Assembly: GCF_000686705.1 (NCBI RefSeq)
Contig: NZ_JMLJ01000008.1
Location: forward strand, 1 to 64,000
Length of the DNA: 64,000 nt
Direction: 5' to 3'
From: Clostridium hydrogeniformans DSM 21757
GTDB taxonomy: Bacteria; Bacillota; Clostridia; Clostridiales; Clostridiaceae
Shown: in pieces, positions 17,778 to 27,318 of the stretch
Layout: each line of letters starts with the position of its first letter
How positions within the stretch are numbered: position 1 is the first letter of the stretch
Program-made: the position numbers and the translations under genes
Notes under the pieces: model-generated
Told to the model about the DNA's origin: nothing
Databases searched by the model: none
What the model saw: the letters and a program-made list of their open reading frames with translations, nothing else

Positions 17778-18998
17778 ATGGAAAAATTAGTAGGAGTTTT
17801 AGGTTTAGTACTATTATTTGGTATAGCATATTTATTATCAGAAAACAAAAAGAAAATTGATTGGAGATTAGTTATAACAGGAGTAATTATACAATTTTCA
17901 TTTGCTATTTTAATTCTTAAAGTACCCTTAGGAAGGAAAATATTCTTAGCTATAAGCGATGGTATTGCAGCATTATTAAACTTTACAAAAGAGGGAACAG
18001 GATTTCTATTTGGAGGATTAGTAAATAATGAGAGTATGGGAATGATATTTGCCCTTCAAATACTTCCAACAATAATATTTTTCTCAGCTTTTATGAGTGT
18101 ATTATATTATTTAGGAATAATGCAATTTGTTATAAAGATAATTACTAAAGGAATAGCTAAAGTTCTTGGAACAAGTGGTGCTGAAACTACTTCAGCAGTT
18201 GCTAATATTTTTCTGGGATTAAATGAAGCACCTTTAGTTATAAAGCCTTACATAAAGTCTATGACAAAGTCAGAGCTTCTTGCTATAATGACTGGAGGAA
18301 TGGCAACAGTTGCTGGAGGAGTTATGGCAGGATATATTTCCATGGGGGTAAATGCAGGTCATCTACTTGCAGCAAGTATAATGGCAGCCCCAGCAGGTCT
18401 TATAGTTTCTAAGATAATGATACCAGAGACAGAAAAGCCTTTAACTAAAGATAATTTTGATTTAAAATTAGACAAAACTTCTTCAAGTATAATAGAGGCT
18501 GCTGCCATAGGGGCATCTGATGGACTTGGAATTGCATTAAATGTAGGAGCTATGTTACTTGCCTTTATTGCTTTAATAGCTTTAGTTAATGCGTTAATAT
18601 CCTATATATTTGGATTATTTGGTATGGCATATATAAATTTAAGTTGGATATTTGGTAGAATATTCGCTCCTATAGCATATATTATGGGAGTACCATCCTC
18701 TGATATATTAATGGCGGGAGACCTTTTAGGAAAGAAGATAGTAATAAATGAGTTTGTTGCATATTCTGAATTATCTTCTTTAATAAAAGAAGGGGCATTA
18801 AATCCTAAAACTATAGTAATCCTTACCTATGCCCTATGTGGATTTGCTAACTTTAGCTCAGTAGCAGTAGAGATTGGTGGAATAGGTGGTTTAGCACCAG
18901 AAAGACGTTCTGATATAGCTAAACTTGGAATAAAAGCACTAGTTGGTGGGTCCTTAGCAGGATTTATAACTGCAACTATAGCAGGACTATTATTGTAA
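17778..18998 (+). CDS. nupC: NupC-family (CNT) nucleoside transporter, paralogue 2
   Basis: The 406-residue protein is a close paralogue of the upstream transporter, with the same GTSGAETTSAVANIFLGLNEAPLV signature and the same helix pattern throughout. Differences cluster around residues 210-235 and in the loop after helix 6, which may change substrate preference. AAGGAG lies eight bases before the ATG. The pair probably arose by tandem duplication. Nucleoside uptake, driven by Na+ or H+, is the inferred role. Confidence 0.94.
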   Translation: MEKLVGVLGLVLLFGIAYLLSENKKKIDWRLVITGVIIQFSFAILILKVPLGRKIFLAISDGIAALLNFTKEGTGFLFGGLVNNESMGMIFALQILPTIIFFSAFMSVLYYLGIMQFVIKIITKGIAKVLGTSGAETTSAVANIFLGLNEAPLVIKPYIKSMTKSELLAIMTGGMATVAGGVMAGYISMGVNAGHLLAASIMAAPAGLIVSKIMIPETEKPLTKDNFDLKLDKTSSSIIEAAAIGASDGLGIALNVGAMLLAFIALIALVNALISYIFGLFGMAYINLSWIFGRIFAPIAYIMGVPSSDILMAGDLLGKKIVINEFVAYSELSSLIKEGALNPKTIVILTYALCGFANFSSVAVEIGGIGGLAPERRSDIAKLGIKALVGGSLAGFITATIAGLLL

Positions 18999-19008
18999 TA
19001 CATAGAAG

Positions 19009-19042
19009 GAAAAAATACTATCAAGATTGATAGTATTTTTTT
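19009..19042 (+). terminator. Terminator after the second nupC
   Basis: AAAAATACTATC pairs perfectly with GATAGTATTTTT around a six-base loop, with more T after it. Confidence 0.92.
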
Positions 19043-19154
19043 CATAGAATTTTAGTCTTTAGAACTTATATTTAAGAGAAATTCTATAAAAATATCATAA
19101 TTTTATTAAGTATTATGGTTATATATTTCATTAGAAGTTAATTTATGAATTAAT

Positions 19155-19330
19155 AGGAGGTAGGCATATATACAATTTAAGTCTAAGAGTATTATTTTTA
19201 TAACTATCATATTACTGACTCAGTGATTTCATAAGCTAAAATAAGTAATTTAGAAGGAAACTTAGATTTATTAGTTAAAGCAATAGTATATTATCATGGT
19301 AAAGTAAGTTATTGGAAAAATCTTATTTAA
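19155..19330 (+). pseudogene. Possible gene relic with start lost and frame broken
   Basis: AGGAGG is followed nine bases later by ATA rather than ATG. The frame then reads IQFKSKSIIFITIILLTQ, like a membrane or signal segment, before TGA. A second frame from 19241 reads ISNLEGNLDLLVKAIVYYHG and continues to TAA at 19330. Together they look like the remains of a short membrane-protein start, possibly a sensor or chemoreceptor, with a point mutation and an indel. In AT-rich DNA this could be chance. The rest of the 500-base gap before hutU shows no other feature. Confidence 0.3.
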
Positions 19331-19501
19331 ACTATAAAATATATATAATGCATATTAAATAAAGTTATTACTTTAAGAATACAGATTATAATTATTTAAC
19401 TTTTAACCATAATAAGAGGATTATATAATAGTATTTTCTTTATAGGATAACTAGTGATTTATTAATATGCTTTAAATAAGAGTTATAAAGGGGAAGGTTT
19501 T

Positions 19502-21532
19502 ATGGTAAGTAATTTTGAAATATCTAATGGAATGACAATAAAACTAGATAATATATTGCCACCTATGCCAAAATTCTTAGAAGGAATAAGAAGGGCTCCA
19601 GACAGAGGATTTAACTTAACAGAAGAAAATACAGAAATAGCTTTAAAAAATGCTTTAAGATATATACCAGAAGAATTACATGAGGAAGTAGCAGGGGAAT
19701 TTTTAGAAGAACTTAGAACAAGGGGAAGAATATATGGCTATAGGTTTAGACCAGAAGGAAGAATATATGGTAGACCTATAGATGAATATAAAGGAAAGAC
19801 TTTAGAAGGTAAAGCTTTTCAGGTTATGATAGATAATAATTTAGATTTTAATATTGCATTGTATCCATATGAATTAGTAACCTACGGAGAGACAGGACAG
19901 GTATGCCAAAACTGGATGCAATATAGACTTATAAAAAAATATTTAGAAGAGTTAACTGATGAACATACCTTAGTTATAGAATCAGGTCATCCTCTTGGAC
20001 TTTTTAAATCATCTAAGGATGCCCCTAGAGTTATAATAACCAATGCCTTAATGGTTGGAATGTTTGATAATTTTACTGATTGGCACTATGCTATGCAAAT
20101 GGGGGTAGCTAACTATGGACAGATGACTGCAGGAGGTTGGATGTATATAGGACCTCAGGGTATAGTACATGGTACGTTTAATACTATATTAAATGCAGGT
20201 AGGCAAAAACTTGGAATAAAAGAAAATGAGGACTTAAGAGGACATATGTTTGTATCCTCTGGTTTAGGAGGAATGAGTGGAGCTCAGCCAAAGGCTATTG
20301 AAATAGCTGGTGGAGTTGGAATAGTTGCAGAGGTAGATTATTCAAGAATAGAAACGAGAAAGAATCAAGGCTGGGTATCATTAGTATCTGATAACTTAGA
20401 AGAGATTTTTAAAACTTCAACAGAGTATATGAATAAGAAGGAACCTATATCCATAGCATATCATGGGAATATAGTAGATTTACTTCAATATGCAGTGGAT
20501 AAAAATATAAATATAGAATTATTATCTGATCAAACCTCTTGTCATGCTGTATATGAGGGAGGATATTGTCCACAGGGAGTAGATTTTGAAGAAAGGACAA
20601 GACTGTTAAAAGAGGATAGGGAAAGTTTTATTTCTTTAGTGGATAAGACTTTAAGAAAACATTATGAGCTTATAAAAATTCTTGTAGAGAGAGGGACATA
20701 TTTCTTTGATTATGGAAATTCCTTTATGAAGGCAATTTATGATGCAGGATGCAAGGATATAGCTAAAAATGGTATTGATGAAAAGGGTGGTTTTATATTC
20801 CCGTCTTATGTAGAAGATATTATGGGACCAGAGTTATTTGATTTTGGATATGGACCATTTAGATGGGTTTGTTTAAGTGGAAATCATGAGGATTTAGTAA
20901 AAACAGATAGCGCAGCTATGGATTGTATAGACTCAAATAGAAGAGCACAGGATAGGGATAACTATGTATGGATAAGGGATGCAGAAAAAAATGATTTAGT
21001 TGTTGGAACAGAGGCTAGAATATTATATCAAGATGCTATGGGAAGAACTACTATAGCTCTTAAGTTTAATGAAATGGTCAGAAAGGGAGAGGTTGGACCT
21101 ATAATGCTAGGACGTGATCATCATGATGTAAGTGGTACAGACTCACCTTTTAGGGAAACTTCTAATATAAAAGATGGAAGTAATATAATGGCAGATATGG
21201 CTATTCAGTGTTTCGCTGGAAATTGTGCAAGGGGTATGACCTTAGTTGCCCTTCATAATGGAGGGGGAGTAGGCATTGGTAAATCTATTAATGGAGGGTT
21301 TGGACTTTTACTTGATGGAAGTGAAAAAGTAGATAATATAATAAAAAGTGCCATGCCATGGGATGTTATGGGAGGAGTTGCTAGAAGAGCTTGGGCTAGA
21401 AATGAGAATTCCATAACCACAAGCATTGATTATAACAATGTAAATAAGGGAATAGATCATATAACACTTCCTTATATACCAAAGGATAGTCTTATTAAAA
21501 GACTTGTTGGAGAAGTATTTAAAAAGAATTAG
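19502..21532 (+). CDS. hutU: Urocanate hydratase
   Basis: The 676-residue product is the long form of urocanase (many bacterial enzymes are about 550 residues). It carries the strongly conserved late block GRDHHDVSGTDSPFRETSNI, then QCFAGNCARGMT with the NAD-proximal cysteine, and the glycine-rich GGGVGIGKSINGGFG. It adds water to urocanate to give 4-imidazolone-5-propionate. GGGGAAGG lies before the ATG. The next two genes encode later pathway enzymes, so this begins a histidine/urocanate degradation unit. Confidence 0.97.
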   Translation: MVSNFEISNGMTIKLDNILPPMPKFLEGIRRAPDRGFNLTEENTEIALKNALRYIPEELHEEVAGEFLEELRTRGRIYGYRFRPEGRIYGRPIDEYKGKTLEGKAFQVMIDNNLDFNIALYPYELVTYGETGQVCQNWMQYRLIKKYLEELTDEHTLVIESGHPLGLFKSSKDAPRVIITNALMVGMFDNFTDWHYAMQMGVANYGQMTAGGWMYIGPQGIVHGTFNTILNAGRQKLGIKENEDLRGHMFVSSGLGGMSGAQPKAIEIAGGVGIVAEVDYSRIETRKNQGWVSLVSDNLEEIFKTSTEYMNKKEPISIAYHGNIVDLLQYAVDKNINIELLSDQTSCHAVYEGGYCPQGVDFEERTRLLKEDRESFISLVDKTLRKHYELIKILVERGTYFFDYGNSFMKAIYDAGCKDIAKNGIDEKGGFIFPSYVEDIMGPELFDFGYGPFRWVCLSGNHEDLVKTDSAAMDCIDSNRRAQDRDNYVWIRDAEKNDLVVGTEARILYQDAMGRTTIALKFNEMVRKGEVGPIMLGRDHHDVSGTDSPFRETSNIKDGSNIMADMAIQCFAGNCARGMTLVALHNGGGVGIGKSINGGFGLLLDGSEKVDNIIKSAMPWDVMGGVARRAWARNENSITTSIDYNNVNKGIDHITLPYIPKDSLIKRLVGEVFKKN

Positions 21533-21633
21533 TTAAATAAAAAGTAAAAATTTTAAATTTTATATAAAAGTGTCTATAAGATTAAAATAAGTCTTTTATA
21601 GATATATTTAATAAATTTTGGGGGGATTATATA

Positions 21634-22539
21634 ATGAGCAATATTAAAAGGATTTTCCAATGTGTTCCGAACTTTAGTGAGGGACGTGATTTAGAAAAAG
21701 TTGAAAAGATAGTAGAATCTTTTAGAGGAAAAGAAGGAGTTAAACTTCTAGATTATAGCTCAGATAAGGATCACAATAGAACAGTAGTTACCCTAGTTGG
21801 AGAAGGAGATGCATTAAAGAATGCTATGATTGAAGCTGTAGGAAAAGCAATAGAGCTTATAGATCTTAGAAATCATAGTGGAGAACATCCAAGAATGGGA
21901 GCTTGTGATGTAGTACCATTTATTCCTATTAGAAATGTAAACATGGAGGATGCTATAGCTTTAGCAAAGGAAGTAGCAAAGGAGATTTCAGAAAAGTATA
22001 ATCTTCCAATATTCCTTTATGAAAAGGCAGCTACAAATCCAGAAAGAGAAAATTTAGCTAAGGTTAGAAAGGGTCAATTTGAAGGTATGAAAGAAAAGCT
22101 TCAAGATCCTAATTGGACTCCAGACTTTGGACCCAAGGAGGTTCATGAGAGTGCAGGGGTTACAGCAGTAGGAGCAAGAATGCCTTTAGTAGCTTTTAAT
22201 GTAAACTTAGATACTTCAAACATAGATGTAACTGATGCCATTGCTAAAAAGATAAGATTTATAGGCGGGGGATTAAGGTTCTGTAAGGCCATGGGAGTTG
22301 AGCTTAAAGACAGAGGAATCACTCAGGTATCTATGAACATGACAGACTTTACAAAGACAGCTCTTTATAGATCCTTTGAAATGGTTAAAATGGAAGCTAA
22401 AAGATATGGGGTTAATGTAGTAGGAAGTGAGATAGTTGGACTTGTGCCAATGGAAGCATTAATAGATGTGGCTTCTTATTATATGGGCATAGAGGACTTT
22501 ACTATGGATCAAGTTTTAGAAAGTAGACTTATGGAGTAA
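21634..22539 (+). CDS. ftcD: Glutamate formimidoyltransferase
   Basis: The 301-residue protein matches the single-domain formiminotransferase, with QCVPNFSEGRD at the N-terminus, LLDYSSDKDHNRTVVT and the NHSGEHPRMGACDVVPF block. It moves the formimino group from N-formimino-glutamate to tetrahydrofolate, freeing glutamate. The cyclodeaminase half found fused in animals is absent here, and no separate cyclodeaminase gene is in the window. GGGGGG precedes the ATG. hutI starts four bases after its stop. Confidence 0.96.
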   Translation: MSNIKRIFQCVPNFSEGRDLEKVEKIVESFRGKEGVKLLDYSSDKDHNRTVVTLVGEGDALKNAMIEAVGKAIELIDLRNHSGEHPRMGACDVVPFIPIRNVNMEDAIALAKEVAKEISEKYNLPIFLYEKAATNPERENLAKVRKGQFEGMKEKLQDPNWTPDFGPKEVHESAGVTAVGARMPLVAFNVNLDTSNIDVTDAIAKKIRFIGGGLRFCKAMGVELKDRGITQVSMNMTDFTKTALYRSFEMVKMEAKRYGVNVVGSEIVGLVPMEALIDVASYYMGIEDFTMDQVLESRLME

Positions 22540-22543
22540 AGTT

Positions 22544-23785
22544 ATGGGAAGAAATTTAATAGTTAAAAATACCTCCCAAATAGTAACACCAAGTGGAAGG
22601 TCAGCAGTGTTTGGGAAGGAAATGGGCAGCCTTAAAATAATAGAAAATGGAGCTATTATAATAGAGGATGGAATAATAAAAGCTCTGGGCAAAGAAGAAG
22701 AAATTTTAAAAGATATAAATGAGGAGAACTACGAAATCTTAGATTGCAAGGGTAATGCAGTACTTCCAGGTTTTGTAGATTCTCACACTCATTTTGTATT
22801 TGGTGGCTATAGAGAAGAGGAATTTTCATGGAGACTTAGGGGAGATAGCTATATGTCCATTATGGAAAGAGGTGGAGGTATAGTAAATACTGTAACTAAA
22901 ACAAGAGAAGCTTCCTTTAATGAACTTTATGAAAGTGGAAAAAGAAGACTTAAGACTATGATAGATTTTGGAGTTACAACAGTAGAAGGAAAAAGTGGAT
23001 ATGGACTTGATTTAGAGACTGAAATTAAACAATTAGAGGTTATGGAAAAGTTAAATAAGGATAGTGATATAGATATAGCTATAACCTTTATGGGAGCTCA
23101 TGCAACCCCTGCAGAATATAAGGAAAGAGAAAAACAGTATGTAGATTTTATCATAGAAGAAGTACTTCCTAAGGTTAAGGATAAGGCAGAGTTTTGTGAT
23201 GTGTTTTGTGAGAAAAATGTATTTTCCATAGAAGACTCAAGAAATATACTCCTTAAGGCAAAGGAGCTTAATATGAAGGTTAAACTTCATGCAGATGAGA
23301 TTGTACCTTTTAAAGGAGCCGAACTTAGTGGGGAAATAAAAGCAGTATCTGCAGACCATTTACTTAAAGCATCTAAAGAAGGAATGGATGATATGAGAGA
23401 TAATAAAGTTGTTTCAACTCTACTTCCTTGTACTGCCTTTAGTCTAAAAGAGGAATATGCAAAAGGAAGAGAAATGATAGATAGAGGACTTGCAGTGGCC
23501 TTAGCTAGTGATTTAAATCCAGGAAGTTGCTTTACAAACTCTATTCCTTTAATAATAGCATTAAGCACCATATATATGAATTTATCCATAGAAGAGACCA
23601 TAACGGCACTAACCTTAAATGGAGCAGCAGCAATAGATAGAAGTAATGTTATTGGCTCCTTAGAAGAGGGAAAACAAGGAGATTTAATAGTGCTCAGTTA
23701 CCCTTCTTATAAGTTCCTATGTTATAATATAGGAATGAATTTAGTAGATAAGGTTGTAAAGAATGGATGTATTATAAAAAAATAA
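22544..23785 (+). CDS. hutI: Imidazolonepropionase
   Basis: The 413-residue amidohydrolase carries the metal motif HTHF (H81, H83) in PGFVDSHTHFVFGG, the later KLHADEI histidine and ALASDLNPG with the catalytic aspartate. It opens the ring of 4-imidazolone-5-propionate to give N-formimino-glutamate, the substrate of the upstream ftcD product. It starts four bases after ftcD, with GGAGTAAAG overlapping the ftcD stop as ribosome site, so the two are translationally coupled. Confidence 0.97.
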   Translation: MGRNLIVKNTSQIVTPSGRSAVFGKEMGSLKIIENGAIIIEDGIIKALGKEEEILKDINEENYEILDCKGNAVLPGFVDSHTHFVFGGYREEEFSWRLRGDSYMSIMERGGGIVNTVTKTREASFNELYESGKRRLKTMIDFGVTTVEGKSGYGLDLETEIKQLEVMEKLNKDSDIDIAITFMGAHATPAEYKEREKQYVDFIIEEVLPKVKDKAEFCDVFCEKNVFSIEDSRNILLKAKELNMKVKLHADEIVPFKGAELSGEIKAVSADHLLKASKEGMDDMRDNKVVSTLLPCTAFSLKEEYAKGREMIDRGLAVALASDLNPGSCFTNSIPLIIALSTIYMNLSIEETITALTLNGAAAIDRSNVIGSLEEGKQGDLIVLSYPSYKFLCYNIGMNLVDKVVKNGCIIKK

Positions 23786-23834
23786 GAAAAAAACTTGATT
23801 TTGTATAGTAATATATAGTAGAATAAATGGTAAT

Positions 23835-23871
23835 AAAAGGAATAGTGTATTTTCTATTCCTTTTGTTTTAC
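23835..23871 (+). terminator. Terminator of the hut genes
   Basis: AAAAGGAATAG pairs perfectly with CTATTCCTTTT around an eight-base loop, followed by GTTTTA. Confidence 0.85.
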
Positions 23872-23974
23872 ATAAGAATAGTATTTAAATTTTTATTAAT
23901 CCTCTAAGGAATGTAGTAAAAGTAGTTTTAAAGTTATATAATATAATAAAAATACTATGCAAAGGGTGTTTTAT

Positions 23975-24679
23975 ATGACAGAGAAATTAATTGAATTTTT
24001 TGAAGAAATAAAAGACTTTACGTTTTGGAAGGGTCAGTGGATAAAGAAACTTGTTTATGATGGAAAAGGTACTTTAAAAGGAATTTATGAAAGAAAGTTT
24101 AGGGATAAAGAAGTTAAGGAAATATGTAAGGATAATAATAAGAAAGTAATAAATATAAAAGAATATAGATATGGAGAAGAAGGACTATTAGATAAAATAG
24201 TTATAAAAAATGGAGATGGAACAGTAGAATATATAAATGAAATTATCTATGATGAGGAAGATAATATTAGTGAAATACATACTACAACCTTAGAGAGAAA
24301 AATAAGATTTAGTAGGGTTCTACAGTTTAATAAAGATAAAACCTTAAAGGGAGAAGAGTTTAAGATAGATAAGGATAAGATAACATTTGAGTCCCTTGAT
24401 AATGTAATTATTGATTGGATGTTTAACCTGGATAAGAGCTTAATACAGGTTGTGTATAAGGATGAAAGGGTTCTTTTATTTAAGTTTAGCTATGCCATAA
24501 GAGATGTTTTCTTAAGTGGAATGGATAAATATGATATAAGAACTAAAAGAGGAAATTTATTTAATTTTACTAAATTTGATGATATTGAAATAGGATATGA
24601 TAAAAAAGGAAGAGTTAATAAATTAAATTATTTACTCAAAGGACAAGCTTTAGGGAAAATAGAATATGGATTTGAATAG
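23975..24679 (+). CDS. Uncharacterised soluble protein
   Basis: The predicted product has 234 residues, no signal peptide and no membrane segment. It is rich in Lys, Glu, Asp and aromatic residues and shows a loosely repeating strand-turn pattern (KEYRYGEEGLLDKIVIKNGD, then EIIYDEEDNISEI), as in proteins with tandem hydrophilic beta repeats. I do not recognise a family. An in-frame ATG six codons upstream lacks a ribosome site, whereas AAAGGGTG lies six bases before the ATG chosen. It is a single-gene unit between two terminators. Confidence 0.75.
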   Translation: MTEKLIEFFEEIKDFTFWKGQWIKKLVYDGKGTLKGIYERKFRDKEVKEICKDNNKKVINIKEYRYGEEGLLDKIVIKNGDGTVEYINEIIYDEEDNISEIHTTTLERKIRFSRVLQFNKDKTLKGEEFKIDKDKITFESLDNVIIDWMFNLDKSLIQVVYKDERVLLFKFSYAIRDVFLSGMDKYDIRTKRGNLFNFTKFDDIEIGYDKKGRVNKLNYLLKGQALGKIEYGFE

Positions 24680-24716
24680 AGGATTTATAATAAATAACAT
24701 TAGTTGTTTATGATAA

Positions 24717-24767
24717 GGGGCTATTACTGAATTAACTAAACAGTTACTTTAGTAATAGCCTTTTTAT
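24717..24767 (+). terminator. Terminator after the uncharacterised protein gene
   Basis: GGCTATTACT pairs perfectly with AGTAATAGCC across a 22-base loop, then TTTTTATT. Confidence 0.85.
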
Positions 24768-24922
24768 TATAAGAGAACAACTAGTAATTTTCATAAAATA
24801 TATTTATATAGAGAAAGAAGCTATGGTATATAAAATTAAGTTTATACAACATAATAAGAACTATGGTAAAATAGTTCTTAGATATATAGAGAGTAAACTT
24901 TCGGAGAATGGAGGGTTTTATA

Positions 24923-26182
24923 GTGATAGATTATGATGTAGTAGTAATTGGAGGAGGACCAGCTGGTATGGCAGCAGCTATATCTGCAAGACAGGAAGGC
25001 ATAGAAAGAATAGTGGTTCTTGAGAAGGATGATGATTTAGGAGGAATATTAAATCAATGTATTCATATTGGGTTTGGTCTTTATAACTTTAGAGAAGAGT
25101 TAACAGGACCAGAGTATGCAGAGAGATTTTCTAAAAAGCTTATAGATATGAATATTGAATATAAGTTAAACACTACGGTTATAGATATAACTAAAGATAA
25201 GATAATAACAGCAGTAAACCCAGAAGAGGGAGTAGTAGAGATCAGGGCAAAATCTATAATCTTATCTATGGGATGTCGTGAAAGACCTAGGGGGGATTTA
25301 AATATACCAGGCTCTAAATGTGCTGGAATATATACAGCTGGTACAGCTCAAAGATTTGTAAATATAGAAGGAGTTATGCCAGGAAAGGAAATAGTTATTT
25401 TAGGATCTTCAGACATAGGGCTTCTAATGGCAAGAAGGGTCACATTAGAAGGAGCTAAGGTAAATGCAGTTGTTGATATGATGCCTTATAGTATAGGGCT
25501 TAAAAGGTATGAAATGCAATGCTTAAAAGATTTTAACATTCCATTAATGCTAAACCATACGCTAGTAGAAATTAAGGGTAAGGATAGATTAGAAGGAATA
25601 ATAATTTCAAAGGTTGATGAAAATAGAAGGCCTATAAAAGGAACGGAAGAACATATAAGTTGTGATACCCTTATATTATCGGTTTCATTAATGCCAGATA
25701 ATGCACTGTCATTAAGAGCAGGGGTAGATATTTCTAATATAACTGGTGGAGCAATTGTTAATGAGAGCATGGAGACCAGTATTGAGGGGATATTTGCTTG
25801 TGGTAATATTTTGCATGTTCATGATTTAATAGATGATGTAACTAATGAAAGCTATGAAGCAGGAAGAAAAGCAGCTAAGTTTGTTAAGGGAGAATATAAA
25901 AGAGCAGAGAAAAACATTAATATTGCATGTGGAGATGGGATAAGATATGTGGTACCAGATACTGTGAATCCTAATAATTTAGAAGAAGATTTAGAAATAA
26001 GTTTTAAGGTAGATGGATTATATAAAAATGCTCATATTTCTCTTTTACTTGATAATAGGGAAGAAATATGTTTAAGTAAAAGAATTTTAGCTCCAGGAGA
26101 TATGGAGAAGCTAAAAGTTTCAAAGACTTTACTTGAAAATAATAAGGAAGCTACTAAGATAACCTTAAAGGTTGTAAATTAG
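24923..26182 (+). CDS. FAD/NAD(P)-dependent oxidoreductase of the glycerol-operon type
   Basis: The 419-residue flavoprotein has an FAD-binding GGGPAGMAAA Rossmann motif near the N-terminus, CRERPRG and a second dinucleotide fold with ILGSSDIGLLMARR near residue 160. The late GIFACGNILHVHDLIDDV block supplies the second FAD contact. Relatives usually sit between a glycerol-3-phosphate dehydrogenase gene and a small DUF1667 gene; neither is here, so the redox partner is unknown. The start is GTG, eight bases after GGAGG; an upstream in-frame ATG overlaps that ribosome site and is rejected. Confidence 0.9.
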   Translation: MIDYDVVVIGGGPAGMAAAISARQEGIERIVVLEKDDDLGGILNQCIHIGFGLYNFREELTGPEYAERFSKKLIDMNIEYKLNTTVIDITKDKIITAVNPEEGVVEIRAKSIILSMGCRERPRGDLNIPGSKCAGIYTAGTAQRFVNIEGVMPGKEIVILGSSDIGLLMARRVTLEGAKVNAVVDMMPYSIGLKRYEMQCLKDFNIPLMLNHTLVEIKGKDRLEGIIISKVDENRRPIKGTEEHISCDTLILSVSLMPDNALSLRAGVDISNITGGAIVNESMETSIEGIFACGNILHVHDLIDDVTNESYEAGRKAAKFVKGEYKRAEKNINIACGDGIRYVVPDTVNPNNLEEDLEISFKVDGLYKNAHISLLLDNREEICLSKRILAPGDMEKLKVSKTLLENNKEATKITLKVVN

Positions 26183-26228
26183 GTAGTTATATTAGGCTAA
26201 AGGATTTAATAAATTCATAAGGATAATT

Positions 26229-26283
26229 GAAGCTACAAATTAAGTGGTATTTTTATTCCATTTAATCTGTAGCTTTAATTTTT
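26229..26283. terminator. Bidirectional terminator between convergent genes
   Basis: GAAGCTACAAATTAAGTGG pairs with CCATTTAATCTGTAGCTTT with a few wobble or mismatched positions, followed by AATTTTT on the plus strand. Confidence 0.8.
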
Positions 26284-26875
26284 AGGGATTATTAATACCA
26301 TTAATTAAGTTTTCAATAAGTAAAAACATTTCATTTTGACCTTTAGAGTTTAAGTGAAGGCCATCAGTATAGAAGTGTTCTATAGAGTTATTTATGGATA
26401 AATTCTTAAATAAATCATAAAAATTTAATACTAATAGGTTTTCTTTAATGGAATATTCCTTTAATAGATTCTGATATAATTCTAATTTAGAGTTCATTAA
26501 AGCATAATTACAGTAGGGATCCCAACTTTCCATAGCCATAGAACATATGATAAAAGGGGGAATACCTAGGATAGGAATAATGTGATTATCTAGGGCATCT
26601 TTTACTAGAAATTTAATATTATCTAAGGTGCTTTCTACACTTCTATGGCTTAAAAAGTCATTACTTCCTCCCATAATTATTACCATATTAGGCTTTTCAT
26701 CTATAACATCTTCATAAAATCTATCCATCATACCAAGGGTGGTGTCACCGTTTATTCCTTTATTCACCCATAAATATTTAGAAAATTTATTTTCTAACAA
26801 GGAAAACCAACTATGACTTTTAGAAACCCCAAAGCCAGAGGTTAAACTATCTCCAATACATACTATTTTTTTCAA
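26282..26875 (-). CDS. SGNH/GDSL-type hydrolase
   Basis: The 197-residue protein shows all four SGNH blocks: GDSLTSG with nucleophile S10, NGDTT with G43, GGSNDF with N72, and DGLHLN with D171 and H174. It has no signal peptide, so it probably acts on a small ester or thioester in the cytoplasm; the substrate is unknown. The start is TTG, supported by AGGAGT nine bases upstream on the minus strand. No neighbour shares its direction. Confidence 0.93.
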   Translation of the reverse strand: MKKIVCIGDSLTSGFGVSKSHSWFSLLENKFSKYLWVNKGINGDTTLGMMDRFYEDVIDEKPNMVIIMGGSNDFLSHRSVESTLDNIKFLVKDALDNHIIPILGIPPFIICSMAMESWDPYCNYALMNSKLELYQNLLKEYSIKENLLVLNFYDLFKNLSINNSIEHFYTDGLHLNSKGQNEMFLLIENLINGINNP

Positions 26876-27228
26876 ACTAATATCACTCCTGTCTACCTAA
26901 GGAATCCTTTAAATAAATTATATATTCCCTAGGAGAGTATAGCAAATATGAGGAGATAATTATAAACATATTTAGGCTAAATTTTAAGAGATTTAGCATT
27001 AATTAAAAAGGGTTAACACCATATATCTTAATTATGTTGTAAAATATAGATGATAATACTGAAGAGTAGTAAAACTTTAGAGTATATAAAGGAATGCTAC
27101 TAAAATTAATATCTTTATTGATATAATGTGAGATAATATTAGTATAGGCATTATCATTAATAATAATCTGTCCATAGAAATTATATAATAAAGAATGAAA
27201 TAAGATAAAAATATATTATAAAAAAGTA
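26876..27228. other. AT-rich gap before the homocysteine methyltransferase gene
   Basis: No gene was seen. I looked for a T-box or S-box leader because of the downstream methyltransferase and saw neither the T-box AGGGTGG block nor an S-box core. The palindrome at its end is listed separately. Confidence 0.6.
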
Positions 27229-27255
27229 AAGTACTTTAAAAGTTTTAAAGTACTT
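27229..27255. promoter_or_regulatory. Perfect 27-bp palindrome upstream of the homocysteine methyltransferase gene
   Basis: AAGTACTTTAAAA and TTTTAAAGTACTT are perfect complements around a single central G. It lies 63 bases before the ATG and has no T run after it. An operator is more likely than a terminator, but the regulator is unknown. Confidence 0.45.
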
Positions 27256-27318
27256 AATATATAAATAAAAATAGTTAAAATCATTCTATGATAACTAATT
27301 TTAGCTAGGGAGGAAAAC

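Noticed and set aside
26876..27318. T-box or S-box leader before the homocysteine methyltransferase gene
   Set aside because: Neither the T-box sequence nor an S-box core is visible.
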